Positions 7,744-18,505 of a stretch of 64,000 nucleotides of DNA are shown piece after piece (the first letter of the stretch is position 1; every line of letters begins with the position of its first letter). Under the pieces are notes generated by a model that did no database searches, was not told where the DNA came from, and was given only the letters and a program-made list of their open reading frames with translations. This DNA is from Micrococcales bacterium 73-13 (GTDB lineage Bacteria; Actinomycetota; Actinomycetes; Actinomycetales; Microbacteriaceae). Location of the stretch: positions 95,285-159,284 of the forward strand of contig MKVN01000008.1 in the NCBI GenBank assembly GCA_001898855.1. Direction: 5' to 3'. The translations under genes and the position numbers were made by a program.

Positions 7744-9378
7744 CTACGCGCCCGGGGCGCTCCGGCCGAAGACCGCGCCGAGCGCGTCGGCGACGATGCG
7801 CTCCGCCGCCGGGTCCTCCGTACGGCCGCGCCACGCGACGACGCCGTCGGGGCGCACCAGCACCGCGCCGGAGGCGGTGAGGCCGTAGCGCTCCGCGAAG
7901 CCGCCGTCCTCGGCGAGATCCGCGCCGACCACGTATGCGTCGAGCGGCACCCCGAGCCGCTGCGCCGCGGCGCGCGCGGCGTCCGCCCAGGCGCCCCCTT
8001 CCGACGCCGCGAGCAGCACCGGTCGCAGGCCGAAGAGGTCGAGGATCGAGATGGTCCGTCCGTCGAGCCGCACCTCCTGGTGCGGGGCCCGGGTGCCCGG
8101 CAGGCCGCCCGACTCGCGCGGGTCGCCCTGCACCTGGAACTCCTGTCCCGGCTCCTCGACGATCGCGGAGGAGCGGTAGCGGTAGCCGAGGTCGATGTTC
8201 GTGTCGCTGACGGTCGGCTCGATCGTGTCGTCCCGCAGCGACGGCGCCGCCCTGGCCACGTACCGCGCGAAGGCCTGCTCCACCGTGAACCGGCCGACCG
8301 GCCGGCGCTCCGCCTCGTAGGTGGCGAGCAGCCCGGGGTCCGCCTCGCCGCGGAGCACCGCTGCGAGCTTCCAGGCGAGGTTCTGCGCGTCCTGGATGCC
8401 GGTGTTCCCGCCGTAGCCGCCGTACGGCGGCATGACGTGCGCCGAGTCGCCCACCAGGATCACGCGGCCCTCCTGGTAGCGGTCGGCGACGTCGGCGCTC
8501 GCCTGCCACTCCATGACGTCGTCGATCGCGACCGGGATGTCCGGCACGCCGAGGCCGGCGCGCACCAGCTCGATGCAGCGCTCCTCGGTCAGCCCCGTCC
8601 ACACGTCGCTGTTCGGCGCGGCCGGGTCGCCGAGGCCGTGCACCGCCAGGAAGCCCGACTGGTAGGGCTTCTCGATGCGGAAGAAGCCCTGCAGGGTGTC
8701 GTTGACGACCATCACCACGCCGAGGCTGCGGCCCCGCAGCAGCGGCTCCACGTCGGCGCGGAAGTAGATCGTGACGCTCTTCGAGAAGGTGCCGCGGCCG
8801 GACTCGCCGATGCCGAGCCGCTCGCGGATCGGGCTGTGGGCGCCGTCGGCGGCGATCAGGTAGCGCGCCCGGACCGACGACTCCGCGCCGCCGTCGCGGT
8901 CGCGCAGGCGCACCGTCACGCCGTCGCCGTCCTGCTCGAAGCCGACGACCTCGGTGCCGAACCGGACGTCGGCCCCGAGCTCCCTGGCGCGCTGCTCGAG
9001 CAGCGGCTCGATGGCGATCTGGGAGGCGAGCAGCCGGATCGAGGGGCTGAGGTCCCGGACGCCGTCGTTCAGCTTCGGGAGGTACCAGGCGATCTCCTCG
9101 CCGGCCATCGTGACCACGGCCATGATGGCCGCGTCCTGGTCGAACTGCTCGGCGGAGCGCTCCATCACGGCGTCCTCGATGCCGACGCTGCGCAGCACCT
9201 CCATCGAGCGCTGCAGGATGAACGCCGCCCGCGGGTGGATCGCGGTGCCGCGGTGCCGCTCCGCCACGATGGTCGGGATGCCGCGATGCCCGAGCAGCAC
9301 CGCCATCGTCATGCCGACGAGGCTGCCTCCGGCGATCAGGACGGGGACGTCGGTCTCGGATGCCGTGTGCTCGGTCAT
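7744..9378 (-). CDS. FAD-dependent aromatic monooxygenase (PheA/TfdB family)
   Basis: A 544-residue flavoprotein hydroxylase expected to add one oxygen atom to an aromatic or polyketide-like substrate using NAD(P)H. It has the Rossmann fingerprint VLIAGGSLVGMTMAVLLGHRG at the N-terminus, the middle motif RARYLIAADGAHSPIRERLG, and the second FAD motif GRVILVGDSAHVMPPYGGYGGNTGIQDAQNLAWKL split here for reading as GDSAHVMPPYGG and GIQDAQNLAWKL. A C-terminal thioredoxin-like domain (about residues 420-540) is typical of phenol hydroxylases. The ATG at 9378 is preferred to the ATG at 9390 because GGAG sits 6 bases upstream. It is divergent from an AraC regulator that probably controls it. Confidence 0.92.
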   Translation of the reverse strand: MTEHTASETDVPVLIAGGSLVGMTMAVLLGHRGIPTIVAERHRGTAIHPRAAFILQRSMEVLRSVGIEDAVMERSAEQFDQDAAIMAVVTMAGEEIAWYLPKLNDGVRDLSPSIRLLASQIAIEPLLEQRARELGADVRFGTEVVGFEQDGDGVTVRLRDRDGGAESSVRARYLIAADGAHSPIRERLGIGESGRGTFSKSVTIYFRADVEPLLRGRSLGVVMVVNDTLQGFFRIEKPYQSGFLAVHGLGDPAAPNSDVWTGLTEERCIELVRAGLGVPDIPVAIDDVMEWQASADVADRYQEGRVILVGDSAHVMPPYGGYGGNTGIQDAQNLAWKLAAVLRGEADPGLLATYEAERRPVGRFTVEQAFARYVARAAPSLRDDTIEPTVSDTNIDLGYRYRSSAIVEEPGQEFQVQGDPRESGGLPGTRAPHQEVRLDGRTISILDLFGLRPVLLAASEGGAWADAARAAAQRLGVPLDAYVVGADLAEDGGFAERYGLTASGAVLVRPDGVVAWRGRTEDPAAERIVADALGAVFGRSAPGA

Positions 9379-9390
9379 GCTCAGCTCCAT

Positions 9391-9487
9391 TGCCTGGTGG
9401 ACGCGGCGCGGCGGGTCCGGCCGTCGGTCCCAGGCACGCTACGACCGGAGCCCGGCGGGGCGCATCGGCGTAGGATGCACGTGCCTG
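9391..9487. promoter_or_regulatory. Divergent promoter region with repeated TGCCTG/CAGGCA motif
   Basis: Between the monooxygenase and its AraC neighbour the hexamer TGCCTG or its complement occurs three times, at 9391-9396, 9431-9436 and 9482-9487. The last two are the ends of an inverted heptamer pair CAGGCAC / GTGCCTG. A TAGGAT -10 for the AraC gene lies at 9471-9476. These are candidate AraC operators; the evidence is only the repetition. Confidence 0.4.
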
Positions 9488-9548
9488 TGCACGGAGCGCA
9501 GCCGCGTCGCGACGAGGCCGCGCGGGTGCTGCTCGAGGAGGAGTCCAG

Positions 9549-10514
9549 GTGGCGCGATCGCAGTCGGAGCCGGGGCCCGTCCGGGTCGCGGAGACGGTCG
9601 ACGACGCCCGCGAGTGGGGCGCGCTCCTGGAGCGGTCGTTCATGCGCTTCTCGGTGGAGGCGGACGAGCCGCGGCGGTTCCACGGCTCGTTCCGGGTGCG
9701 CCGGGCCGCCGGCATCGAGTTCATCGGCATGACGACCGAGCGGCACGTCTCGCACCGCCGCGCCGACAGCATCCACGCCGACGAGCGGCCCGACTACCTG
9801 GTGTGCCTGCAGCTGGAGGGCGAGGGCGAGTTCGCCCAGGGGGCGCGCAGCGCGACGGTGCGGCCGGGCGACATCACGTTCTTCGACACCACCGCGCCGA
9901 CCACGGTCGCCAGCAGCGACGGCTACCGGAGCCTCTGCGTGCGCATCCCGCAGGACCTGGTGGAGGTGCCGCGGGCGGGCATGCGCGAGCTGGCCGCGAC
10001 GCGGTTCGTCGCCGACGACGGCCTGACGCCGGCGATCGCGACGCTGCTGACCACCTTCGACCGGGTCTCCGACCGGATGCCGGCTCGTGTCCGCAGCCTC
10101 GCCGCCCACGGCGCGCTCGACCTCATCTCGACGATGTTCCACGGCGCGCTGGGCGTCCGGGAGCCGTGGTCGCGGGGCCTCGGCGAGCGCGAGCTCGACC
10201 GGATGCTCTGGTACGTCGACCGCAACCTCTTCGACGCCGACCTCAGCCCCGCCGTGATCGCCGCCGCGCACTACATGTCGCTGCGGCGCGCGCACGCGAT
10301 CTTCCACGACGCCGGCCTGACCATCTCCGGGCACATCCTGCGCCGCCGGCTGGAGCGATGCCGGCGCGACCTCGTCGACCCGGCGAAGGCCGAGCAGAGC
10401 GCCGCCGCGATCGGCCTGCGCTGGGGCTTCCGCACCCCTTCGCAGTTCGGCCGCGCCTTCAAGGACGCCTTCGGCGAGCCCCCGGCGGCCTACCGCGCGA
10501 GGGTGCTGGGCTGA
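9549..10514 (+). CDS. AraC-family transcriptional regulator
   Basis: A 321-residue DNA-binding regulator. Residues about 20-200 match the AraC-binding-like cupin domain (VCLQLEGEGEFAQGARSATVRPGDITFFDT), the effector or dimer part. The C-terminal 100 residues hold the two helix-turn-helix motifs of the AraC/XylS fold (SLRRAHAIFHDAGLTISGHI, IGLRWGFRTPSQFGRAFKDAF split by the linker RRRLERCRRDL). The GTG start at 9549 follows GGAGGAGTCCAG. It faces away from the FAD monooxygenase gene across about 170 bases, the usual layout for a local activator of a catabolic enzyme. The effector is unknown. Confidence 0.9.
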   Translation: MARSQSEPGPVRVAETVDDAREWGALLERSFMRFSVEADEPRRFHGSFRVRRAAGIEFIGMTTERHVSHRRADSIHADERPDYLVCLQLEGEGEFAQGARSATVRPGDITFFDTTAPTTVASSDGYRSLCVRIPQDLVEVPRAGMRELAATRFVADDGLTPAIATLLTTFDRVSDRMPARVRSLAAHGALDLISTMFHGALGVREPWSRGLGERELDRMLWYVDRNLFDADLSPAVIAAAHYMSLRRAHAIFHDAGLTISGHILRRRLERCRRDLVDPAKAEQSAAAIGLRWGFRTPSQFGRAFKDAFGEPPAAYRARVLG

Positions 10515-10575
10515 TCGAGCCCGGTCCGTCTGATCGAGTCCGCCGTGCCCGACCGCCGGGCCGAGCCGTCCGAGG

Positions 10576-10650
10576 TGGAGGGGATGACGGGAGTCGAACC
10601 CGCGTAACCAGTTTGGAAGACTGGGACACTGACCGTTGTGCTACATCCCC
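10576..10650 (-). tRNA. tRNA-Gly (anticodon TCC)
   Basis: The minus strand folds into a full cloverleaf. The acceptor stem GGGGATG pairs with CATCCCC, the anticodon arm CCAGT-CTTCCAA-ACTGG gives anticodon TCC (reads GGA/GGG), and the T arm contains GGTTCGACTCC. The 3' CCA is encoded (bases 10576-10578). It is divergent from tRNA-Pro, 61 bases away. Confidence 0.97.
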
Positions 10651-10711
10651 GATGCGCTCCGACAGCCTACCGAACGAGGCATCGGCCCGCCGGTAGACTC
10701 GGGGGTCGCCG

Positions 10712-10785
10712 CGGGGCGTAGCTCAGCCTGGTAGAGCGCCCGCTTTGGGAGCGGGAGGTCGCTGGTTCGAATCCAGTCGCCCCGA
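10712..10785 (+). tRNA. tRNA-Pro (anticodon TGG)
   Basis: The acceptor stem CGGGGCG pairs with CGCCCCG. The D arm has AGCTCAGCCTGGTAGAGC, the anticodon arm CCCGC-TTTGGGA-GCGGG gives anticodon TGG (reads CCA and related Pro codons), and the T arm has GGTTCGAATCC. The 3' CCA is not encoded. A TAGACT -10 element lies at 10694-10699. Confidence 0.97.
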
Positions 10786-10807
10786 CCGCGTCGCCGCCCG
10801 GACCGGC

Positions 10808-11062
10808 TCAGCCGAAGGCGGCGATCCGCTCGCGGAGCAGCTCGTCGCTCGGCTCGACGACGTGCGAGCCGTCCGGGAAGACGATGACCGGGATGTTCGT
10901 CCGGCCGCTGATCGCGCGCGCCGCGTCCGCGGCCTCGGGCAGCGCCTCGACGTCGACGTAGTCGTAGGCGACGCCGGAGGCGTCGAGCAGCCGCTTCGAA
11001 CGGCGGCAGTCGTGGCACCAGTCCGCGCCGTACATGGTGATCGTCTGCGGGGGATTCTCCAT
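10808..11062 (-). CDS. Glutaredoxin/mycoredoxin-like protein
   Basis: An 84-residue thioredoxin-fold redox protein. The active site is CHDC in [20 protein letters not shown], and the cis-Pro segment is [12 protein letters not shown]. In actinobacteria such glutaredoxin-like proteins (mycoredoxins) reduce mycothiol mixed disulfides; the CHDC dipeptide differs from the CGYC seen in classical mycoredoxin 1, so the partner may differ. The ATG at 11062 gives a full-length domain; the ribosome site is weak. The gene faces away from trigger factor. Confidence 0.88.
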   Translation of the reverse strand: MENPPQTITMYGADWCHDCRRSKRLLDASGVAYDYVDVEALPEAADAARAISGRTNIPVIVFPDGSHVVEPSDELLRERIAAFG

Positions 11063-11146
11063 GCCGGAGGCAACCCGCGACGCCGCCCGATCCTTCCCGC
11101 GACCGCGGCGTCGGCGCCATGGGTTCTGCCGGTAGGATGGTCGGCC

Positions 11147-12508
11147 GTGAAGACCACGATCGAGAAGCTCAGCCCGACCCGCGTCAAGCTCAGCATCGCC
11201 GTGACGCCCGAGGACCTGCAGCCCTCGATCAAGCACGCGTACGAGCACATCGCCGAGCAGGTGAACATCCCCGGCTTCCGCAAGGGCAAGGTGCCGCCGC
11301 CGATCATCGATCAGCGCATCGGCCGCGCCGAGGTGCTGCAGCACGCGGTCTCCGAGGGCCTCGAGCGCTTCTACCGCCAGGCGGTGACCGAGGAGAAGGT
11401 CCGCGCCGTCGGCCGGCCGCAGGCGGACATCGCCCAGCTCCCGGACGTCAAGGACTGGTCCGGCGACCTCGTGATCGACGTCGAGGTCGACGTGCGTCCC
11501 GAGTTCGCGCTGCCGAAGTACGAGGGGCTCGAGCTCGAGGTCGACGAGGCGAAGGTCTCCGCCGAGGACGTCGAGCAGGAGCTCGAGACGCTCCGCACCC
11601 GCTTCGGCACCCTGGTCGCCGTCGACCGTCCCGCCGAGCGCGGGGACTTCGTGACGCTCGACCTCACCGCGACCATCGACGGCGTCGAGGTCGACTCGGC
11701 CTCCAACCTCTCCTACGAGGTCGGCTCCGGCGAGCTCCTCGAGGGCATGGACGACGCGGTCGAGTCGCTCTCCGCAGGGGAGTCGACGACGTTCGAGTCG
11801 GCGCTGCTCGGCGGCGACCGCGAGGGCGAGACCGCGCTCATCTCGGTCACCGTCGGCGCGGTCAAGGTCCGCGAGCTCCCCGAGCTCGACGACGACTTCG
11901 CGCAGCTCGCCTCGCCGTTCGACACGGTCGAGGAGCTGAAGGCCGACCTCGAGGAGCAGGCCGCTCGCTCGAAGGCGTTCCAGCAGGGCGCGCAGGCGCG
12001 CGACCTGATCGTCCCGGCGATCCTCGAGCAGGTGCAGATCGAGGTGCCGCAGGGCATCATCGACGACGAGGTGCACCGCCACCTCGAGTCCGAGGGCCGG
12101 CTCGAGGACGACGAGCACCGCGCGGAGGTGCTGGAGTCCACCGAGAAGGCGTTCCGCAGCCAGTTCGTGCTGGACGAGATCGTCGAGCAGGAGGAGATCA
12201 AGGTCTCCCAGGACGAGCTCTCGCTGCACCTCATCCGCGCCGCGCAGCAGTACGGCATGTCGCCGAACGACTTCGTGAAGGCGCTCGACGAGTCGGGCCA
12301 GGTGCCGGCGATGGTCGCGGAGGTCGCGCGGAACAAGGCGCTCGCCGCGGTGCTCGGCAAGGCGAAGGTCGTCGACGCCAAGGGCAAGGCGGTCGACGTC
12401 TCCGATTTCATCGCCGCGTTCGTCGGCACCCCGGGCGGCGGCGACGTCGCGGCACCCGACGCGCACGACCACGCCCACGATCACGAGGGCCACGACCACG
12501 CCCACTGA
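11147..12508 (+). CDS. tig: Trigger factor, ribosome-associated chaperone
   Basis: Binds the ribosome exit tunnel and nascent chains and has prolyl isomerase activity. The 453-residue protein begins with the ribosome-binding domain ([20 protein letters not shown], with the signature GFRKGKVP near residue 44), followed by the FKBP-like domain ([14 protein letters not shown]) and the helical C domain ([13 protein letters not shown]). The GTG at 11147 is supported by a TAGGAT -10 ending 8 bases upstream, that is, an essentially leaderless message. The C-terminus ends in an unusual His/Asp-rich tail with seven histidines in the last 16 residues. Divergent from the glutaredoxin-like gene and upstream of clpP1-clpP2, as in many actinobacteria. 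Confidence 0.97.
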   Translation: MKTTIEKLSPTRVKLSIAVTPEDLQPSIKHAYEHIAEQVNIPGFRKGKVPPPIIDQRIGRAEVLQHAVSEGLERFYRQAVTEEKVRAVGRPQADIAQLPDVKDWSGDLVIDVEVDVRPEFALPKYEGLELEVDEAKVSAEDVEQELETLRTRFGTLVAVDRPAERGDFVTLDLTATIDGVEVDSASNLSYEVGSGELLEGMDDAVESLSAGESTTFESALLGGDREGETALISVTVGAVKVRELPELDDDFAQLASPFDTVEELKADLEEQAARSKAFQQGAQARDLIVPAILEQVQIEVPQGIIDDEVHRHLESEGRLEDDEHRAEVLESTEKAFRSQFVLDEIVEQEEIKVSQDELSLHLIRAAQQYGMSPNDFVKALDESGQVPAMVAEVARNKALAAVLGKAKVVDAKGKAVDVSDFIAAFVGTPGGGDVAAPDAHDHAHDHEGHDHAH

Positions 12509-12574
12509 CCCGCTCCGTTACGGTCGGTCACGGCCCGGCTGGGCCGGTCGGCGCCGCGCCGATAGGGTGCCGAC

Positions 12575-13762
12575 GTGACCCGCCCCGACCGCCGCGACTC
12601 CCGGACGCTCCGCGAGTCGAGCACGGCCGTGCACGCGGGCAACCTGCCGGACCCGACGACCGGCGCGATCAAGACGCCGCTGACGCTCGCGAACTCCTAC
12701 GAGTTCCCGTACGACCCGACCTCGATCGACTGGAGCGTCAACGACCAGCTGCTGTACACCCGGGTGAGCGGGACGAACCAGCTCGGGCTGCAGGCGAAGC
12801 TCGCGGCGCTGGAGGGCGCGGAGGCGGCCGCGGCCTTCGCGAGCGGGGTCGCCGCGACCCACGCGGTGTTCTTCACCTATCTGAACGCCGGCGACCACGT
12901 GGTCTGCTCGGAGGTCGTCTACGAGGCGACGTTCAACCTGCTCACCGACCTGCTGCCTCGCAAGTACGGCATCTCCGCGACGTTCGTCGACGCGACCGAC
13001 CCGGCCGCGGTCGAGGCCGCGATGCGGCCGGAGACCCGGCTCGTCTTCGCCGAGACCGTCGCGAACCCGACGACGCTGGTCGCCGACCTGCCGATGCTCG
13101 CCGGGATCGCGCACGCGCACGACGCGCTGCTCGTCGTCGACTCGACGTTCACGCCGCCGCCGGTGCTGCGCCCGATCGAGCACGGCGCCGACCTCGTCGT
13201 GCACTCGATCACGAAGTACATCAACGGCCACGGCGACGGGCTCGGCGGGGCCGTGCTCGGCCGCGCCAGCCTCATCGATCCGATCAAGCAGCAGGCGATG
13301 GTCGACGCCGGCGGGGTCATCGCCCCGTTCAACGCGTGGCTCATCCAGCGCGGCGCCGCCACGCTGCCGCTGCGGATGCGGCAGGTGAACGAGAGCGCGC
13401 GGCGCATCGCGGAGTTCCTCGACGCCGACCCGCGGGTCGCCTGGGTCCGCTATCCGGGCCTCGCCTCGCACCCGCAGCACGAGCTCGCCGCGCGGCTGAT
13501 GCCCCGCGGCTGCAGCGGCATGATCGCCTTCGCCCCGCACGGCGACACCGCCGCGCTGAACGCGTTCGTGTCGCGGCTGCGCCTGATCACCTCGGCGACG
13601 AGCCTCGGCCACGACGAGTCGCTGATCGCCCACTTCGCGAAGTCCGGCCCCCGCCAGGACCGCTACGGCCGCCCGTTCACCGATCACGGCACGCTGCGGC
13701 TCTCGGTCGGGATCGAGGACGTCGAGGACCTCCTCGCCGACCTCGACGCGGCGCTCGGCTGA
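12575..13762 (+). CDS. Cys/Met metabolism PLP-dependent enzyme (cystathionine gamma-synthase/lyase family)
   Basis: A 395-residue PLP enzyme of the trans-sulfuration family, which catalyses gamma- or beta-eliminations and replacements on cysteine, homocysteine or activated homoserine. Family features: [23 protein letters not shown] with the phosphate-binding Tyr/Arg, [46 protein letters not shown] and [15 protein letters not shown], whose Lys is the likely PLP anchor. The exact reaction (gamma-lyase, gamma-synthase or methionine gamma-lyase) cannot be read from the motifs. The GTG start is six bases after a TAGGGT hexamer, indicating a leaderless transcript. It sits between tig and clpP1, which is not the usual neighbour. 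Confidence 0.9.
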   Translation: MTRPDRRDSRTLRESSTAVHAGNLPDPTTGAIKTPLTLANSYEFPYDPTSIDWSVNDQLLYTRVSGTNQLGLQAKLAALEGAEAAAAFASGVAATHAVFFTYLNAGDHVVCSEVVYEATFNLLTDLLPRKYGISATFVDATDPAAVEAAMRPETRLVFAETVANPTTLVADLPMLAGIAHAHDALLVVDSTFTPPPVLRPIEHGADLVVHSITKYINGHGDGLGGAVLGRASLIDPIKQQAMVDAGGVIAPFNAWLIQRGAATLPLRMRQVNESARRIAEFLDADPRVAWVRYPGLASHPQHELAARLMPRGCSGMIAFAPHGDTAALNAFVSRLRLITSATSLGHDESLIAHFAKSGPRQDRYGRPFTDHGTLRLSVGIEDVEDLLADLDAALG

Positions 13763-13863
13763 GCGGCTTCGCGTCCGAGTCTGCCCACGGCGAACAGGGG
13801 CATGTCGGGCCCTCGCGCCCCGTTAGGGTCGGAAGCGCACTCGATTCGCAAGGAGCGACACCC

Positions 13864-14448
13864 ATGGCCGACCCGGCATTCCAGCCGAACGTCTTCGACC
13901 GCCTGCTCAAGGACCGCATCATCTGGCTCGGCTCCGAGGTCCGTGACGAGAACTCGAACGAGATCGCCGCGAAGCTCCTGCTGCTGGCCGCCGAGGACGA
14001 CAAGAAGGACATCTACCTCTACATCAACTCGCCCGGCGGCTCGATCACGGCCGGCATGGCGATCTACGACACGATGCAGTTCGTCCCGAACGACATCGTC
14101 ACCGTCGGCATCGGCATGGCAGCGTCGATGGGGCAGCTGCTGCTGACCGCCGGCACCAAGGGCAAGCGCTACATCACGCCGAACGCGCGGGTGCTGCTGC
14201 ACCAGCCGCACGGCGGCTTCGGCGGCACCGCCTCGGAGATCCAGACGCAGGCGAAGCTCATCACCTCGATGAAGCAGCGCCTCGCCGAGATCACCGCCGA
14301 GGCGACCGGCAAGACCGTCGAGCAGATCCACGCCGACGGCGACCGCGACCGCTGGTTCACCGCCGAGGAGGCGCTGGAGTACGGCTTCGTCGACCACATC
14401 CGCAAGTCGGCGAGCGACGTCGTCGGCGGCGGCGGGACCGCGAGCTGA
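13864..14448 (+). CDS. clpP1: ATP-dependent Clp protease proteolytic subunit 1
   Basis: A 194-residue serine protease subunit that forms the barrel of the ClpXP/ClpCP protease. The catalytic Ser lies in [12 protein letters not shown], the His in VLLHQPHGG, and the oxyanion segment is [19 protein letters not shown]. The ATG at 13864 follows AAGGAG, and a TAGGGT -10 lies at 13824-13829. It is followed after 29 bases by a second clpP, as in most actinobacteria, where ClpP1 and ClpP2 form a mixed tetradecamer. Confidence 0.97.
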   Translation: MADPAFQPNVFDRLLKDRIIWLGSEVRDENSNEIAAKLLLLAAEDDKKDIYLYINSPGGSITAGMAIYDTMQFVPNDIVTVGIGMAASMGQLLLTAGTKGKRYITPNARVLLHQPHGGFGGTASEIQTQAKLITSMKQRLAEITAEATGKTVEQIHADGDRDRWFTAEEALEYGFVDHIRKSASDVVGGGGTAS

Positions 14449-14477
14449 GCACCGGGACGAGAACGGAAGAACGGACC

Positions 14478-15143
14478 ATGACGAACCTGCACCTCCCGCC
14501 GGCCTCCGCGGCTGCGGCGCCCCAGTCGCGCTACATCCTGCCCTCGTTCGAGGAGCGCACGGCCTACGGCTACAAGCGCCAGGACCCGTACGCGAAGCTC
14601 TTCGAGGACCGCATCATCTTCCTCGGCGTCCAGGTCGACGACGCCTCGGCGGACGACATCATGGCGCAGCTGCTCGTGCTCGAGTCGCAGGACCCGGACC
14701 GCGACATCATCATGTACATCAACTCGCCCGGCGGCTCGTTCACCGCGATGACGGCGATCTACGACACGATGCAGTACATCCGCCCGCAGGTGATGACCGT
14801 CGTGCTCGGCATGGCGGCCTCGGCCGCGGCGGTCATCGCGGCCGGCGGCTCGGAGGGCAAGCGGCTCGCGCTGCCGAACTCGCGCGTGCTCATCCACCAG
14901 CCGGCGTTCGGCGGCTCCGGCCACGGCCAGGCCTCCGACATCGAGATCCAGGCCGCGGAGATCCAGCAGATGCGCGAGTGGCTCGAGGAGACGCTCTCGA
15001 AGCACTCGAAGAAGACCCCCGCGGAGATCTCGAAGGACATCGAGCGCGACAAGACGCTCTCGGCCGCGGAGGCGGTCGAGTACGGCCTGATCGACCAGGT
15101 GCTCAGCTCGCGGAAGAACGCCGGGGCGCTCGCCGCGCGCTGA
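14478..15143 (+). CDS. clpP2: ATP-dependent Clp protease proteolytic subunit 2
   Basis: A 221-residue ClpP paralogue with an N-terminal extension of about 20 residues (probably a processed propeptide) before YILPSFEERTAYGYKRQDPY. The active-site Ser is in VLGMAASAAAVIAAGG and the His in RVLIHQPAFGGSGHGQ. In actinobacteria this subunit usually docks the ATPase partners ClpX and ClpC. Cotranscription with clpP1 is likely (29-base gap with a GAACGGAAGAACGG ribosome site), and clpX lies 0.7 kb downstream, separated by copC on the other strand. Confidence 0.97.
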   Translation: MTNLHLPPASAAAAPQSRYILPSFEERTAYGYKRQDPYAKLFEDRIIFLGVQVDDASADDIMAQLLVLESQDPDRDIIMYINSPGGSFTAMTAIYDTMQYIRPQVMTVVLGMAASAAAVIAAGGSEGKRLALPNSRVLIHQPAFGGSGHGQASDIEIQAAEIQQMREWLEETLSKHSKKTPAEISKDIERDKTLSAAEAVEYGLIDQVLSSRKNAGALAAR

Positions 15144-15151
15144 GCCGGGCG

Positions 15152-15742
15152 CTACCCGCGACGACGGGCGACCAGGGCGATCACGCCGGCCGCGACGCCG
15201 GCGAGCACGATCGCGCCGCCGACGATCCAGCCCCACAGCGCCGGATCGGCGCCGTCCGGCTCCGCGCCGGCCGCGCCGTTCCCCGTCGCAGGCGGCTCGG
15301 CGTCCGGCGTCGGCTCCGGGGTCATGGTCGGCGTCGTCGCGTCGTCGGTCGCGACGGTGAACGGGATCTCTCCGGAGACCGGGTGACCGTCGGCGCTGAC
15401 GACCTGGTACTCGAGCAGGTAGGGCCCGCTCTGCAGCGGGACGCCGGGGGTGGACAGCGTGGGCCCGTCGATCGTCAGCCGTCCGGTGCTCACGTCCTCG
15501 CCGGTCGGCACGAAGACGACGCGCAGTGCGAAGCCCTGGCCGGTGCCGGTCAGGTCCGAGAGGTCCTCGTTCGCGGTGACGGAGAAGGACGCCGGGGCCT
15601 CGGCGATCTCCTCGCCCGCGGCGGGCGTCGAGTCGATGATCGTCGAATGCGCCGCGGCCGGCGCCGCGATCGCGACCGCGGCGGCGGCGCCGATCGCGGC
15701 GGCGAGGGCGAGCGGCAGCACGGCGGCGCGGGTCCGGGACAT
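15152..15742 (-). CDS. copC: CopC-domain copper-binding exported protein
   Basis: A 196-residue surface or periplasm-side copper-binding protein. The signal peptide ends at APAAAHS, so the mature N-terminus would begin with the His that forms part of the Cu(II) site. A second site segment is SADGHPVSGEIPFTV. A Pro/Thr/Asp linker (about residues 130-160) leads to a C-terminal membrane helix (WGWIVGGAIVLAGVAAGVIALV) and a basic end, so it is membrane-anchored. No CopD domain is fused. The ATG lies six bases after a GATAAT hexamer on the minus strand, so the mRNA is probably leaderless. It separates clpP2 from clpX. Confidence 0.9.
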   Translation of the reverse strand: MSRTRAAVLPLALAAAIGAAAAVAIAAPAAAHSTIIDSTPAAGEEIAEAPASFSVTANEDLSDLTGTGQGFALRVVFVPTGEDVSTGRLTIDGPTLSTPGVPLQSGPYLLEYQVVSADGHPVSGEIPFTVATDDATTPTMTPEPTPDAEPPATGNGAAGAEPDGADPALWGWIVGGAIVLAGVAAGVIALVARRRG

Positions 15743-15821
15743 GCGGCCATTATCGCCGTGCTTCCCCGACGTTCCCCCGAGGAGCGGTTAGGCTCGTGAC
15801 AGTCCAGGGGAGGAGCCCGGC

Positions 15822-17099
<1,278 letters not shown>

Positions 17100-17103
17100 C
17101 ACT

Positions 17104-17862
17104 GTGACCGCTCTGCAGCACCCGGCGAGCTCGACGCTGAAGGGCCTGCGCCGGGCGTCGGTGATCCTCGTGATCGTCGCGCTCGCGGTCTGCGCCGTCC
17201 TCGGCATCGTGCTGCTGCTCGCCGGGGCGTGGGGCGACACCCAGGGTCGGGTCCTGGTGACCGCGTTCGTCGTCGCCCTGTTCGCGACGACGGCGCTCTG
17301 CCACCTCGCGCAGGTCGACCGGCCGCTGCGCGCGGTCGGCTTCGCCGGCATCGCGGCCAGCGTGCTCGCGCTCGTGCCGGCGCTGGTGCTCGTCTGGGCC
17401 GACTGGTGGACGATGGGCGGCGACACGGCGGCCTGGTGGTGGAAGTCGCTCGCGGTGCTCGGGATCCTCGCCGGCAGCCTCGCGCAGGCGAACCTCCTGC
17501 TGCTGCTCGCGGGGCGTCGGCGGTCGGCGGTGCGCATCGTGCTCGCGATCACGCTCGTCATGATCGCGGTCGTGGCCGTGATGATCTGGCTGCCGATCCT
17601 CAGCGACGGCGACATCCCCGGGGTCGACGGCGAATGGTACTGGCGGCTGTTCGGCGTCGCGGCGATCCTCGACGGCCTCGGCACCATCGTGCTGCCGGTG
17701 CTGGGGCTCGTGCTCAGGGAGGCGCCGGCCGGATTCGCGGTGCTCGCGCTGCGCGTGCCGGAGTCGGCGCTGCCGCGTCTCGACGCGCTCGCCGCCGAGG
17801 ACGGGTCGACGCGGGCGCAGGCGGCGCAGGCCCTGCTGCTGCGCGGGCTCGAGGATCGGTAG
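17104..17862 (+). CDS. Polytopic membrane protein of unknown function
   Basis: A 252-residue protein with about six predicted transmembrane segments between residues 18 and 210, for example [20 protein letters not shown] and [20 protein letters not shown]. It ends in a soluble tail ([37 protein letters not shown], written here in two halves: the first is Leu/Pro-rich and the second resembles a short amphipathic helix). The GTG start comes 5 bases after the clpX stop, so it may be in the same transcript. No family was recognised. Confidence 0.75.
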   Translation: MTALQHPASSTLKGLRRASVILVIVALAVCAVLGIVLLLAGAWGDTQGRVLVTAFVVALFATTALCHLAQVDRPLRAVGFAGIAASVLALVPALVLVWADWWTMGGDTAAWWWKSLAVLGILAGSLAQANLLLLLAGRRRSAVRIVLAITLVMIAVVAVMIWLPILSDGDIPGVDGEWYWRLFGVAAILDGLGTIVLPVLGLVLREAPAGFAVLALRVPESALPRLDALAAEDGSTRAQAAQALLLRGLEDR

Positions 17863-17872
17863 CGCCGTCGCC

Positions 17873-18418
17873 GTGCAGCCGCTGCGCTACTCGATCAACG
17901 TGATGCTCGACGGCTGCGTCGACCACCTCGCCGGCGTCCCCGACGAGGAGACGCACGCCTACGCCGCCGGCACGATCGCCCGGGCCGACGTGCTGCTGCT
18001 CGGCCGGGTCACCTACCAGCTCATGGAGGACGCCTGGCGTCCGCCGATCTCGGACGACTTCCCGGACTGGACCCGGCCCTTCGCCGAGACGATCGACCGG
18101 GCGAGGAAGGTCGTCGTCTCGAGCACCCTGGCGTCGGTCGACTGGAACTCGGAGCTGCTCGTCGGCGATCTCGGCGACGCGGTGCGCGCGCTCAAGGCGA
18201 CGCCCGGACGCGGCATCTACGTCGGCGGCGTCGCCCTGCCGACCGCGCTCGCGGAGCTCGGGCTGATCGACGAGTACGAGTTCATCGTGCACCCCCGCGT
18301 CATCGGCGGCGGTCGGCGCCTGCTCGAGGGGCTCGGCGCGCCGCTCGACCTGCGGCTCGTCGGCCGCACGGAGTTCCGCTCCGGCGCCGTCGCGATGCGC
18401 TACGTCCCGGCGGGCTGA
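17873..18418 (+). CDS. Dihydrofolate-reductase-like (RibD C-terminal domain) protein
   Basis: A 181-residue protein of the RibD C-terminal/DHFR fold, an NADPH-binding fold found in many uncharacterised actinobacterial proteins. Typical segments are [15 protein letters not shown] at the N-terminus, [55 protein letters not shown] and the closing [13 protein letters not shown] reductase role is likely by fold, but the substrate is unknown. The GTG start is 10 bases after the preceding stop, consistent with a small operon. Confidence 0.85.
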   Translation: MQPLRYSINVMLDGCVDHLAGVPDEETHAYAAGTIARADVLLLGRVTYQLMEDAWRPPISDDFPDWTRPFAETIDRARKVVVSSTLASVDWNSELLVGDLGDAVRALKATPGRGIYVGGVALPTALAELGLIDEYEFIVHPRVIGGGRRLLEGLGAPLDLRLVGRTEFRSGAVAMRYVPAG

Positions 18419-18505
18419 GCGGGTCCGCCATCGGCGCCCCGCGTCCGCCCGTCGGATAGGGTCGAGACCGGCCCGGAGCCGGCACTCGAGGGAGAGGAAC
18501 CCGAT

